From assembly GCA_005883235.1 (NCBI GenBank), contig VAYE01000125.1, positions 1-8,268 of the forward strand: 8,268 nt of DNA, written 5' to 3'. Below are positions 1 to 6,062 of the stretch, one piece after another. A program made the position numbers and the translations under genes. Origin of the DNA: Actinomycetota bacterium (GTDB lineage: Bacteria; Actinomycetota; Thermoleophilia; Gaiellales; Gaiellaceae). The notes below the pieces were generated by a model. The model was not told where the DNA came from. It saw only the letters and a program-made list of their open reading frames with translations, and searched no databases. The number at the start of each line of letters is the position of its first letter. Position 1 is the stretch's first letter.

Positions 1-1
1 C

Positions 2-1078
2 CAGGGCTCGGGGAAGACGACCGCCGCCGCGAAGCTCGCGCTGCTCCTCCGCAAGGAGAAGCGGAAGCCGGGGCTGATCGCGGCCGACCTCCAGCGCCCC
101 GCCGCGGTCGACCAGCTCGAGCAGCTCGGGCGGCAGATCCAGATCCCGGTCTACCGCGAGGACACGACCGATCCGGTCGTGGCCACGCGGAAAGGCATCG
201 AGCGCGCGCGCGAGGACGCGCTCGACGTGGTGATCGTCGACACCGCCGGCCGCCTGCACGTCGACGAGGAGCTGATGGACGAGCTCGTCGCCGTCCGCAA
301 GGAGGCGAAGCCGACCAACGTCCTCCTCGTCCTCGATGCGATGACCGGCCAGGAGGCTGTCGCCGTCGCCGAGGCGTTCCTCGAGCGGGTGGCGTTCGAC
401 GGCGTCGTGATGACGAAGCTCGACGGCGACGCGCGCGGAGGGGCGGCCCTCTCGGTCAAGGCCGTGACGGGCAAGCCGATCAAGCTCGCGTCCGTCGGGG
501 AGAAGCTCGACCAGCTCGAGTACTTCCATCCCGACCGGATGGCCTCGCGGATCCTCGGCATGGGCGACGTCCTGTCGCTGATCGAGCGCGCAGAGGCGGC
601 GGTCGAGGAGGACGAGCGCGAGGAGCTCGAGGCCCGGATGATGAAGGGCCAGTTCACCTTCGACGACTTCCTGAAGAGCTACAAGATGCTGCGGCGGATG
701 GGGCCGCTCCAGGGCGTCCTGAAGCTGATCCCGGGGCTCGGGAAGCAGCTCGACGGGCTCGACCAGGTGGACGAGAAGCAGCTCGCGCGCGTGGAGGCGA
801 TCGTGCTCTCGATGACCCCCCAGGAGCGGAAGCTGCCGCGCATGATCGACGGCCGGCGGCGGCTTCGGATCGCGCGCGGGAGCGGCGCGACGGTCCAGCA
901 GGTGAACCAGCTGCTCGAGGCGCGCAAGCAGATGGAGAAGATGATGAAGGGGATGAGCAAGGGGAAGATGCCGACTCTCCCGGGGATGGAGCCTGCGGCG
1001 GCCAACGGCCCCGGACTGTCTGCCCGGCCGGGCAGCTCGTCCCGCAAGAAGAAGCGGAAATCCAAGTCTCGGAGGTGA
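2..1078 (+). CDS. ffh: Signal recognition particle protein Ffh (SRP54), 5'-truncated by window edge
   Basis: SRP GTPase that binds 4.5S RNA and signal sequences and delivers ribosome-nascent-chain complexes to the receptor FtsY at the membrane. The reading frame is open from base 2; 358 residues are visible, so the N domain and about 100 residues are missing at the left edge. Seen in order (fragment numbering): P-loop QGSGKTT at 1-7, the DLQRPAA motif typical of SRP GTPases at about 27-33, DTAGR at 80-84, [10 protein letters not shown] from 138, then the M domain from about 213 with the RNA-binding IARGSG segment near 290 and a Met-rich helix ([10 protein letters not shown]) near 310-318. The tail ends in a Lys/Arg-rich stretch ([10 protein letters not shown]). 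All G-domain motifs present look intact. It stops 1 nt before rpsP, and its last codons contain the rpsP Shine-Dalgarno. Identification is secure. Confidence 0.97.
   Translation, partial: QGSGKTTAAAKLALLLRKEKRKPGLIAADLQRPAAVDQLEQLGRQIQIPVYREDTTDPVVATRKGIERAREDALDVVIVDTAGRLHVDEELMDELVAVRKEAKPTNVLLVLDAMTGQEAVAVAEAFLERVAFDGVVMTKLDGDARGGAALSVKAVTGKPIKLASVGEKLDQLEYFHPDRMASRILGMGDVLSLIERAEAAVEEDEREELEARMMKGQFTFDDFLKSYKMLRRMGPLQGVLKLIPGLGKQLDGLDQVDEKQLARVEAIVLSMTPQERKLPRMIDGRRRLRIARGSGATVQQVNQLLEARKQMEKMMKGMSKGKMPTLPGMEPAAANGPGLSARPGSSSRKKKRKSKSRR
1071..1075 (+). promoter_or_regulatory. Shine-Dalgarno of rpsP inside the ffh 3' end
   Basis: GGAGG followed by TGAG and then the rpsP ATG at 1080. The core is 4 nt from the start codon and overlaps the end of ffh, whose stop is 1076-1078. 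This is the strongest ribosome-binding site in the window and supports the 1080 start over the in-frame ATG at 1092. Translation of ffh would run into it, so the two genes are probably coupled. Confidence 0.75.
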
Positions 1079-1079
1079 G

Positions 1080-1322
1080 ATGGCGGTACGAATGAGGCTG
1101 ACGCGGGTCGGGTCGAAGAAGAACCCGATCTACCGCGTCGTGGTGGCCGACGGGCGCTCGCCGCGCGACGGCAAGTTCATCGACATCGTGGGGCGCTACA
1201 ACCCGCAGACCGACCCCTCGACGATCGAGTTCGACGAGACCAAGGTGCGGGACTGGCTCTCGAAGGGCGCTCAGCCCTCCGACTCGGTCTCGCGTCTGCT
1301 GAAGGCCAAGAACCTTCCCTGA
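1080..1322 (+). CDS. rpsP: 30S ribosomal protein S16
   Basis: Structural protein of the small ribosomal subunit that binds 16S rRNA. It has 80 residues, the usual size of the family. The N-terminus [16 protein letters not shown] and the following [17 protein letters not shown] and GRYNP segments are the S16 signature, and the C-terminal half ([11 protein letters not shown]) is also typical. The ATG at 1080 is chosen because family members begin MAV(K/R)(I/M)RL and because GGAGG lies just upstream; the ATG at 1092 would remove the conserved start. It lies between ffh (1 nt gap) and khpA (2 nt gap), the standard gram-positive arrangement, and is presumably cotranscribed with both. Nothing is unusual in the protein. 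Confidence 0.97.
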   Translation: MAVRMRLTRVGSKKNPIYRVVVADGRSPRDGKFIDIVGRYNPQTDPSTIEFDETKVRDWLSKGAQPSDSVSRLLKAKNLP

Positions 1323-1324
1323 GC

Positions 1325-1555
1325 GTGGGGGAGCTGCTCGACTACCTGGCCCGGAGGCTCGTCGACGAGCCCGACGCGGTGCGTGTCGAGGAGCTCGAGG
1401 AAGACGACGCGCTCGTCCTGCGGCTCCACGTCGCGCCGGACGACGTCGGCAAGGTGATCGGCCGGCAGGGCCGGATCGCCCGGGCGTTGCGCACCCTCGT
1501 CCGCGCGGGCGGCGCGCAGGAGGGCCGGCGGATCGTGCTCGAGATCGTCGACTGA
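1325..1555 (+). CDS. khpA: KH-domain RNA-binding protein KhpA
   Basis: Small single-KH-domain RNA chaperone (formerly YlqC). In gram-positive bacteria its homologues pair with KhpB/EloR and affect cell elongation and sRNA biology. The protein has 76 residues, as expected for the family. The KH signature is clear: VGKVIGRQGR at 41-50 carries the GxxG loop (G46-R-Q-G49), followed by IARALR, and the last strand is RRIVLEIVD. The start is GTG at 1325, only 2 nt after the rpsP stop and without a recognisable Shine-Dalgarno, so it probably depends on translational coupling. The rpsP-khpA-rimM neighbourhood is the usual one, except that a phosphoesterase gene is inserted before rimM here. Confidence 0.93.
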   Translation: MGELLDYLARRLVDEPDAVRVEELEEDDALVLRLHVAPDDVGKVIGRQGRIARALRTLVRAGGAQEGRRIVLEIVD

Positions 1556-1563
1556 GCGCTGCC

Positions 1564-2283
1564 GTGCGCGTAGCGGCGCTCTACGACGTCCACGGGCATC
1601 TGCCGGCGCTCGAGGCGGTGCTCGAGGACGTCGACGCGAGCGGGGCCGACTTCGTCCTCGTCGGCGGCGACTTCGCCACAGGACCGATGGGAGCGGAGAC
1701 GACCGATCTCCTGCGGTCGCTCGGAGACCGCGTGCGCTTCATTCGCGGGAACTCGGAGCGGGAGCTGTGGGCGCCCGGGCCGGATCAGGAGGGCGGTCCG
1801 CCGCCGGAGCTCGTCGACTGGACACGCCAGCGGCTCGGCGCGGAGCGGATCGCCTTCTTCCGCAGCCTTCCGGAGCGGGACCGCGTGGACGTCGCCGGCC
1901 TCGGGAACGTCCTTTTCTGCCACGGGACGCCGCGGAGCGACGAGGAGATCGTGACCGAGCTGACGCCGGACGAGCGGCTCCGCGAGGTGCTTGCAGGTGT
2001 CGAGGAGCCGGTCGTCGTCTGCGGTCACACGCACGTCCAATTCGACCGGCAGGTGGGCGCCACGCGGCTCGTGAACGCCGGCAGCGTGGGGATGCCGTAC
2101 GAGGACGAGCCCGGTGCGTACTGGGCGCTCCTCGGGCCTGACGTCGAGCTTCGGCGAACGCCCTTCGACGCCGACGCCGCCGCTACCCGCATCGGCGCGA
2201 CCGGCTATCCGGACGAGATCCCCACCGCCAGGCGCGCCGAGGCGACGGAGTTCTTCGAGCAGCTCGCGCGCAAGCGTGCCTGA
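1564..2283 (+). CDS. Calcineurin-like metallophosphoesterase (YfcE/MJ0936-type)
   Basis: Predicted cytoplasmic metal-dependent phosphoesterase of 239 residues; the substrate is unknown. The di-metal site is nearly complete: DVHGH at 8-12, GGD at 34-36, GN(S/D) at 62-64, CHGTP with H120, GHTH at 154-157, and the family-typical tail NAGSVGMPYEDEPGAYW at 171-187. No signal peptide or membrane segment is visible. The start is GTG at 1564 because MRVAALYDVHGH places the first strand directly at the N-terminus, as in the family. It follows khpA by 8 nt and its 3' end overlaps rimM by 8 nt, so it is built into the ribosome-maturation operon. Whether it acts on a nucleotide, an RNA end or a small phosphodiester cannot be read from the sequence. 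Confidence 0.88.
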   Translation: MRVAALYDVHGHLPALEAVLEDVDASGADFVLVGGDFATGPMGAETTDLLRSLGDRVRFIRGNSERELWAPGPDQEGGPPPELVDWTRQRLGAERIAFFRSLPERDRVDVAGLGNVLFCHGTPRSDEEIVTELTPDERLREVLAGVEEPVVVCGHTHVQFDRQVGATRLVNAGSVGMPYEDEPGAYWALLGPDVELRRTPFDADAAATRIGATGYPDEIPTARRAEATEFFEQLARKRA

Positions 2284-2740
2284 CACCGTCGTCGTGGGCC
2301 GCGTCGGCCGCCCGCACGGGCTGGACGGCTCCTTCTTCGTCGAGGGCCCGAGCGAGGATCCGGCTCGCTTCGCAGTCGGCGCGACGGTCCTCGTCGACGG
2401 CGCCGAGCTCCGCATCGTCGCGTCGAGGCAAGCCCGCGGCCGGCCTGTGATCAGGCTCGAGCGCCGCGTCGAGCGAGGGGCCGAGCTCGGGGTCCCGCGC
2501 GACGCCCTCCCGCCCGCGGCAGAGGACTCCTACTACGTCTTCCAGCTCCGCGGCCTGGAGGTCGTCGAGGAAGGCGGCGAGGCGCTCGGGCGGGTCGTCG
2601 ACGTCGCGCAGTACCCGGCGAACGACGTCCTCGAGCTCGACAGCGGGCTTGCCTTGCCGCTCGTCGAGGCCTGCGTCCGGGAGATCGACCTCGAGGCCCG
2701 TCGCATCGTCGTGACGCGTGGTTTCGCGGCGCCGGGGTAA
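2276..2740 (+). CDS. rimM: 16S rRNA processing/ribosome maturation factor RimM
   Basis: Assists late assembly of the 30S head by binding S19 and affecting 16S rRNA processing. The N-terminal RimM barrel is marked by VVVGRVGRPHGLDGSFFV (residues 5-22). The C-terminal PRC-barrel is marked by YYVFQLRGLEV (87-97), GRVVDVAQYPANDVLEL (105-121) and LPLVEACVREID (127-138). The GTG at 2276 gives 154 residues, slightly short of the usual 165-180. The frame stays open upstream to 2114, but that extension lies inside the phosphoesterase gene and has no RimM similarity. The start overlaps the upstream stop by 8 nt, which suggests coupled translation. Shortening is mostly in loops and at the C-terminus (ends RGFAAPG). 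Identification is secure. Confidence 0.94.
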   Translation: MPDTVVVGRVGRPHGLDGSFFVEGPSEDPARFAVGATVLVDGAELRIVASRQARGRPVIRLERRVERGAELGVPRDALPPAAEDSYYVFQLRGLEVVEEGGEALGRVVDVAQYPANDVLELDSGLALPLVEACVREIDLEARRIVVTRGFAAPG

Positions 2741-2761
2741 CCTCCCGTCCCGGCCGTCCCT

Positions 2762-3418
2762 TTGCAGCTCGACGTCTTCACCCAGGTCCCGAGCGCGTTC
2801 GCCTGGCTCTGCGAACAGCGGCCGCTTGCCACGGTCCTGGGCTCGGAGCTCGAGCTCCGGCTCTTCAACTACCGCGACACGACGCCGCTTCGAGCAGGCG
2901 AAGTCGACGACGAGCCCTACGGCGGCGGCGCGGGGCTCGTGCTGCGCGTCGACGTCGTCGCGGCCGCTCTCGACGCCGTCTACGGCGGAGCGCCGCAGCA
3001 CCGGGTCGTCGCGCTCACGCCGCAGGGCCGGCAGCTGACCCAGGAGGTGGTCGAGGAGCTGGCCGCGGAGGACCGGCTCACGCTGCTCTCGTCGCGCTCC
3101 GAGGGATTCGACGAGCGGATCGTCGCGCACCTCGCATCGGACGCGATCTCGATCGGACCGTACGTGCTCTCGGGCGGCGAGCTGCCGGCGCTCGTGCTCC
3201 TCGACGCGCTCGCCCGCCGTCTGCCGGGCGCGATCCGGGCCGAGTCCGGGGCGCTGGAGAGCTTCTCCGGCGAGCTCAAGGGAGGTTTCGAGTATCCGCA
3301 GTACACCAGGCCCGCCGAGTTCCGTGGCTGGCCGGTCCCGGAGGTCCTCCTCTCCGGCGACCACGCGCGAATCGAGGAATGGCGTCGCGAGCAGAGCCGA
3401 GCTCGAAGCGTGCGATGA
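2762..3418 (+). CDS. trmD: tRNA (guanine-37-N1)-methyltransferase TrmD, divergent active-site residues
   Basis: SPOUT-class enzyme that uses SAM to make m1G37 next to the anticodon and so prevents frameshifting. Seen: VFTQVP at 5-10, [12 protein letters not shown] at 49-60, [11 protein letters not shown] at 84-94, EGFDERI at 114-120, [19 protein letters not shown] at 130-149, [13 protein letters not shown] at 177-189 and [17 protein letters not shown] at 192-208. The start is TTG at 2762; it restores the family start (MxxDVFT) and no better start exists in frame. Odd points: CGRYEG is SSRSEG (110-115), IGDYVL is IGPYVL (P133), and the catalytic Asp of EDSF (Asp169 in the H. influenzae/E. coli numbering) appears as Glu in ALESF (E166). 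At 218 residues it also lacks the C-terminal helices of the about 255-residue E. coli enzyme. A TAACCT hexamer (2738-2743) could be a local -10, but support is weak. It overlaps lepB. Confidence 0.93.
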   Translation: MQLDVFTQVPSAFAWLCEQRPLATVLGSELELRLFNYRDTTPLRAGEVDDEPYGGGAGLVLRVDVVAAALDAVYGGAPQHRVVALTPQGRQLTQEVVEELAAEDRLTLLSSRSEGFDERIVAHLASDAISIGPYVLSGGELPALVLLDALARRLPGAIRAESGALESFSGELKGGFEYPQYTRPAEFRGWPVPEVLLSGDHARIEEWRREQSRARSVR

Positions 3419-4011
3419 GAGGACCGCTCGACCGCCTCGGGCTCTCGCGCGGGACGAGAATCGCGCTCGACTGGATCCTGACCATCGCCGGAGCGGTCGG
3501 GATCGTGATCGCGGTCAAGTTCTACGTCGTCAACCCGTACCGCATCCCGTCCTCGTCCATGGAGCCGACGCTGCACTGCGCCCGGCCCGGGATGGGCTGC
3601 GAGGCGCGCTTCTCCGATCGCGTCCTCGCGAACCGCCTCATCTACCACTTCCGCGACCCGAAGCGCGGCGAGATCGTCGTCTTCAACACGCCGCAAGCGG
3701 CCAAGCAGCGCTGCGGCGCCGGCGGCGTCTTCGTGAAGCGGATCATCGGCCTGCCCGGCGACACGTGGTCGGAGCAGAACGGATACGTCTACATCGACGG
3801 CAAGCGGTTGAACGAGCCGTACATCAAGCCCGACCGGCGAGACCACGAGACGAAGCCGCCGATCAAGATCCGCCCCGACCGGTACTTCATGATGGGCGAC
3901 AACCGGGCCTCCTCGTGCGACTCCCGCGTCTGGGGCACCGTGCCCCGCAAGCTCCTGATCGGCGAGGTCTTCTTCACCTATTGGCCGCCGAACAGGATCT
4001 CTATTCACTGA
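3415..4011 (+). CDS. lepB: Type I signal peptidase (LepB/SipA family), cysteine-rich ectodomain
   Basis: Membrane-bound Ser/Lys protease that removes signal peptides from exported proteins. From the ATG at 3415 it has 198 residues: a short basic cytoplasmic N-terminus, one membrane segment at about 17-38 ([20 protein letters not shown]), then the catalytic Ser in PSSSMEPT (S48), [12 protein letters not shown] with the general-base Lys (K108), and the [14 protein letters not shown] box (161-174). The 3415 start overlaps the trmD stop as ATGA, typical coupling. An in-frame ATG at 3379 would add 12 residues and has GAGGA directly abutting it (0 nt spacing), so it is less likely but possible. Compared with common short signal peptidases there is an insertion after MEPTL with two Cys (C55, C62), plus C100 and C168, all predicted outside the membrane and able to form disulfides. 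Position between trmD and rplS is common in Actinobacteria. Confidence 0.93.
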   Translation: MRGPLDRLGLSRGTRIALDWILTIAGAVGIVIAVKFYVVNPYRIPSSSMEPTLHCARPGMGCEARFSDRVLANRLIYHFRDPKRGEIVVFNTPQAAKQRCGAGGVFVKRIIGLPGDTWSEQNGYVYIDGKRLNEPYIKPDRRDHETKPPIKIRPDRYFMMGDNRASSCDSRVWGTVPRKLLIGEVFFTYWPPNRISIH

Positions 4012-4045
4012 GATCGACCGGTCGTCCTCGCGGATCGGCGTGCGC

Positions 4046-4051
4046 TAGCAT
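4046..4051 (+). promoter_or_regulatory. Possible -10 element of an rplS promoter
   Basis: The 68-nt gap between lepB and rplS contains TAGCAT, which fits the actinobacterial TANNNT -10 pattern. A start about 7 nt downstream would give a leader of about 22 nt with no clear Shine-Dalgarno. No good -35 is visible at 16-18 nt spacing. It is included because this is the largest gap in the translation cluster and an extra promoter for a ribosomal protein gene is plausible; read-through from trmD-lepB is equally possible. Confidence 0.25.
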
Positions 4052-4079
4052 TCCCGCGGCCCGCACGGCCTCCTCTGCT

Positions 4080-4565
4080 ATGTCCGACGTCATCGAGCAA
4101 CTCGAGCGCGCCCAGCTGCGCGAAGGCCTCCCGCAGTTCAAGGCGGGGGACACGGTCCGCGTCCATTTCCGTGTCATCGAGGGTCAGCGCCGGCGGATCC
4201 AGGTCTTCGAGGGCATCGTCCTGAAGCGGCAAGGCTCGGGTGCGCGCGAGACGTTCACCGTGCGCAAGCAATCGTTCGGCGTCGGCGTCGAGCGTACGTT
4301 CCCGCTGCACACGCCCAAGATCGAGAAGATCGAGGTCGTCGCGATCGGCGACGTGAGCCGCGCGAAGCTCTACTACCTGCGCGGCAAGGTCGGGAAGAAG
4401 GCTCGCATTCGCGAGAAGCGCTACGGAGCGGGTGCAGCGACGACCGGCGCCGCCGCAGTGGAGAGCGAGCCGGCGACCGAAGAAGCACCCGCGCCGACCG
4501 AGCCTGAAGACGTGTCCGAGGAGCCGGTCGAGCCCGCCGAGGCCGAGACTCCGGCGGCGAGCTAG
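4080..4565 (+). CDS. rplS: 50S ribosomal protein L19 with acidic C-terminal extension
   Basis: Large-subunit protein at the interface with the small subunit. Residues 1-115 are a normal L19: [16 protein letters not shown] at 20-35, [14 protein letters not shown] at 39-52, [20 protein letters not shown] at 57-76, and [18 protein letters not shown] at 96-113. The start is ATG at 4080 (MSDVIEQLE); the open frame continues far upstream, but that part is lepB sequence out of frame. The protein is 161 residues against about 115 usually. The extra 46 residues (116-161) are rich in Ala, Glu, Pro and Thr, strongly acidic and low in complexity, so probably disordered. The reading frame and codon pattern continue smoothly into the tail, so it looks genuine rather than a frameshift artefact. 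Upstream lepB is 68 nt away and downstream rnhB about 50 nt away. Confidence 0.95.
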   Translation: MSDVIEQLERAQLREGLPQFKAGDTVRVHFRVIEGQRRRIQVFEGIVLKRQGSGARETFTVRKQSFGVGVERTFPLHTPKIEKIEVVAIGDVSRAKLYYLRGKVGKKARIREKRYGAGAATTGAAAVESEPATEEAPAPTEPEDVSEEPVEPAEAETPAAS

Positions 4566-4605
4566 CCGCCACTCTTCCGTTACAGACTCGCTCCGCGGTC
4601 GGCGC

Positions 4606-4618
4606 TATGCTCGCCCGC
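4606..4618 (+). promoter_or_regulatory. Candidate leaderless promoter (-10 TATGCT) of rnhB
   Basis: TATGCT at 4606-4611 matches TANNNT and ends 7 nt before an in-frame GTG at 4619, so transcription starting at +1 would begin at or next to the start codon. At a 17-nt spacing the -35 region is CAGACT (4583-4588), which keeps only the central GAC of TTGACA. The same geometry recurs before comM. Leaderless mRNAs are well documented in Actinobacteria. Confidence 0.4.
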
Positions 4619-5251
4619 GTGCCTCGCCGGACCGGGCAGCGGCTGCTTCGCTTCGACCGCGGTCTCGGCGCGCGGCTCGTCGCAGGCGCGGACGAGGCCG
4701 GTCGCGGCCCGCTCGCCGGCCCGCTCGTTGTCGCCGGCGTGCTGCTCGACTACGGCTGCCTGCGCGACCATCGCGTCCGCCCGCTCGCCTTCCTGAACGA
4801 CTCGAAGCAGTGCACCGAGACGCAGCGCGAGGAGCTCTTCCGCGCCGTCGTCGGGTGCGCGGAGCGGATCGCCGTCCGGGTGATTCCGCCGCGTGAGATC
4901 GACACGAACGGGCTCCACCGCTCGAATCTCGCGGGCTTGCGGGCGATGCTGCACGCGCTCGCCCCGCCGGCCGAGGCCTGCCTGGTCGACGGTTTCCGGC
5001 TCGGGCCGACCGCGCCGCCGCACCAGGCGATCGTCGACGGCGACGAGAAGAGCGCCGCCATCGCGGCCGCGTCGATCGTGGCCAAGGTCGTCCGCGACCG
5101 CTACATGCGCCGCGCCGATGCGCTCTACCCCGCGTACGGCTTCCATTCGCACGTCGGCTACATCACGCCCGGCCACTCCGCCGTCGTCCGCGAGCGAGGC
5201 CCGTCCGAGATCCACCGCCGCTCCTTCCAGGCCCTCTGCTACCAGACATAG
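4619..5251 (+). CDS. rnhB: Ribonuclease HII
   Basis: Cytoplasmic endonuclease that nicks RNA in RNA-DNA hybrids, chiefly at ribonucleotides misincorporated in DNA. From the GTG at 4619 it has 210 residues, normal for the family. The DEDD metal site is complete: GADEAGRGPLAGP gives D25 and E26, CLVDGF gives D124, and SIVAKVVRDRYM gives D160. Also present are LNDSKQCTETQREELF and DGDEKSAAIAAASIVAKV. The C-terminus (YGFHSHVGYITPGHSAV) is a good RNase HII ending. An ATG at 4607 is in frame and would add four residues, but it overlaps the candidate -10 hexamer; the 4619 start fits a leaderless transcript. Neither start has a good Shine-Dalgarno. The rplS-rnhB-yraN-comM order is standard in Actinobacteria. 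Confidence 0.94.
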   Translation: MPRRTGQRLLRFDRGLGARLVAGADEAGRGPLAGPLVVAGVLLDYGCLRDHRVRPLAFLNDSKQCTETQREELFRAVVGCAERIAVRVIPPREIDTNGLHRSNLAGLRAMLHALAPPAEACLVDGFRLGPTAPPHQAIVDGDEKSAAIAAASIVAKVVRDRYMRRADALYPAYGFHSHVGYITPGHSAVVRERGPSEIHRRSFQALCYQT

Positions 5252-5256
5252 GCGCT

Positions 5257-5724
5257 GTGGAGGTCTTCAACCTCAACGCTGAGCAGGACTGGGAGGCCGA
5301 GAACGACCGCGACGGTTACCGGCATCGCCGCACCGCGATCGGCCCGCGCCTAGGCGCTTCGCTCCTCGGCGGCACGCTCTACGAGGTGCCGCCCGGTGAG
5401 AAGACCTGGCCCTACCACTACGAGCACGGCTGCGAGGAGTGGCTCGTCTGCGTGTCGGGCCGGCCGACGCTGCGGGGACCGGACGGCGAGCGGGAGCTCG
5501 AGCCGGGCGACGTTGCGGTCTTCCCCGAAGGCCCGGACGGCGCTCATGGGGTAGTGAACCGAACGGACGAGCCGTGCCGCGTTCTCCTCCTCTCCTCGAA
5601 GTCGCCGCTCGCGGTCGTCCACTACCCCGACAGCGGCAAGGTCGGGATCTGGACGGAAGACGAGGGCTACCAGACGATGCTCCCGACCGGCTCGACCCTC
5701 GACTACTGGGCCGGAGAGGACTGA
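5257..5724 (+). CDS. Cupin-domain protein of unknown substrate
   Basis: Small soluble beta-barrel protein of 155 residues with one cupin_2-type domain; enzymatic or binding role unknown. Motif 1 is PPGEKTWPYHYEHGCEEW (residues 45-62), giving H54, H57 and E60/E61 as possible metal ligands. Motif 2 is GDVAVFPEGPDGAHGVVN (84-101), an exact match to the G-x5-P-x-G-x2-H-x3-N cupin pattern with H97. In the usual HxH of motif 1 the second His position is Glu (E56), so the metal site may be modified. A conserved-looking VHYPDSGKVGIWT segment (121-133) follows. The start is GTG at 5257, 5 nt after the rnhB stop. The end overlaps the apparent yraN start. It is probably cotranscribed with rnhB; I see no functional link beyond position. 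Confidence 0.85.
   Translation: MEVFNLNAEQDWEAENDRDGYRHRRTAIGPRLGASLLGGTLYEVPPGEKTWPYHYEHGCEEWLVCVSGRPTLRGPDGERELEPGDVAVFPEGPDGAHGVVNRTDEPCRVLLLSSKSPLAVVHYPDSGKVGIWTEDEGYQTMLPTGSTLDYWAGED
5713..5720 (+). promoter_or_regulatory. Shine-Dalgarno-like purine run before the yraN CTG
   Basis: GGAGAGGA lies at the end of the cupin gene immediately before CTGAGC. Its GGAG core is 4 nt from the CTG at 5721, the same spacing as the strong rpsP site. It is the main reason for placing the yraN start at a non-canonical CTG. Confidence 0.45.
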
Positions 5725-6062
5725 GCACCCGGGCCACCGGCGCGGCCGTCGAGCGGCGCGCGCGGTGGCACTACCTGCTGCGCGGCTACCGGATCCTCGA
5801 CGCGAACGCATGGGCGGGCGGCTACGAGCTCGACCTGGTCGCGCGCCGCGGCCGGCGCGTCGTGTTCGTGGAGGTGAAGGCGAAAGCGGGGCCCGGTTTC
5901 GGCGATCCGGTCGAGATGGTCGGGCCCGAGAAGCAGCGGCGGCTGCGGCAGGCCGCCGAGTCCTGGCTGGCGGCCCATCCCGACCTGGACGGCCTGGAGG
6001 TCTCGTTCGACGTGGTCGCCGAGCGCGGCGGCCGGCTCGAGCGGCTCGCGGATGCCTTCTGA
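5721..6062 (+). CDS. yraN: YraN/UPF0102 family protein (predicted nuclease fold), CTG start
   Basis: Member of UPF0102, a small family with a restriction-endonuclease-like fold that is nearly always near rnhB and comM; its biochemical role is not settled. From CTG at 5721 there are 113 residues. Seen: an N-terminal helix with HYLLRGYRILDANA (17-30), then GGYELDLVARRGRRVVFVEVK (33-53) with the E37/D39 and E51-x-K53 residues of the PD-(D/E)xK-like core, and VGPEKQRRLRQAAESWL (67-83). The conserved region begins a few residues after 5721, yet no ATG, GTG or TTG lies in frame between the cupin stop and VVFVEV. The nearest upstream candidate, a GTG at 5572, would add about 50 unrelated residues read from within the cupin gene. 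CTG overlaps the cupin stop as CTGA and has GGAGAGGA just upstream. The stop overlaps the next gene as TGATG. Confidence 0.85.
   Translation: MSTRATGAAVERRARWHYLLRGYRILDANAWAGGYELDLVARRGRRVVFVEVKAKAGPGFGDPVEMVGPEKQRRLRQAAESWLAAHPDLDGLEVSFDVVAERGGRLERLADAF

Noticed and set aside
1342..2415. Open frame on the - strand opposite khpA and the phosphoesterase
   Set aside because: It is antisense to genes with clear motifs, has biased Arg/Ser/Pro composition and no family resemblance.
2183..3364. Long open frame on the - strand (393 codons) opposite rimM and trmD
   Set aside because: It lies wholly antisense to two well-conserved genes; the product is Arg/Glu/Asp-rich low-complexity sequence with no recognisable domain, the usual mirror of GC-rich coding DNA.
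3324..4079. N-terminal extension of the rplS frame through lepB
   Set aside because: The extension is an Arg-rich out-of-frame reading of lepB; L19 homology begins right after the ATG at 4080.
4566..4605. Terminator between rplS and rnhB
   Set aside because: No GC stem followed by a T-run was found; only short chance complementarity around CCGCGG is present.
5439..5720. N-terminal extension of the yraN frame through the cupin gene
   Set aside because: The extra residues are an out-of-frame reading of conserved cupin motifs and bear no YraN similarity.
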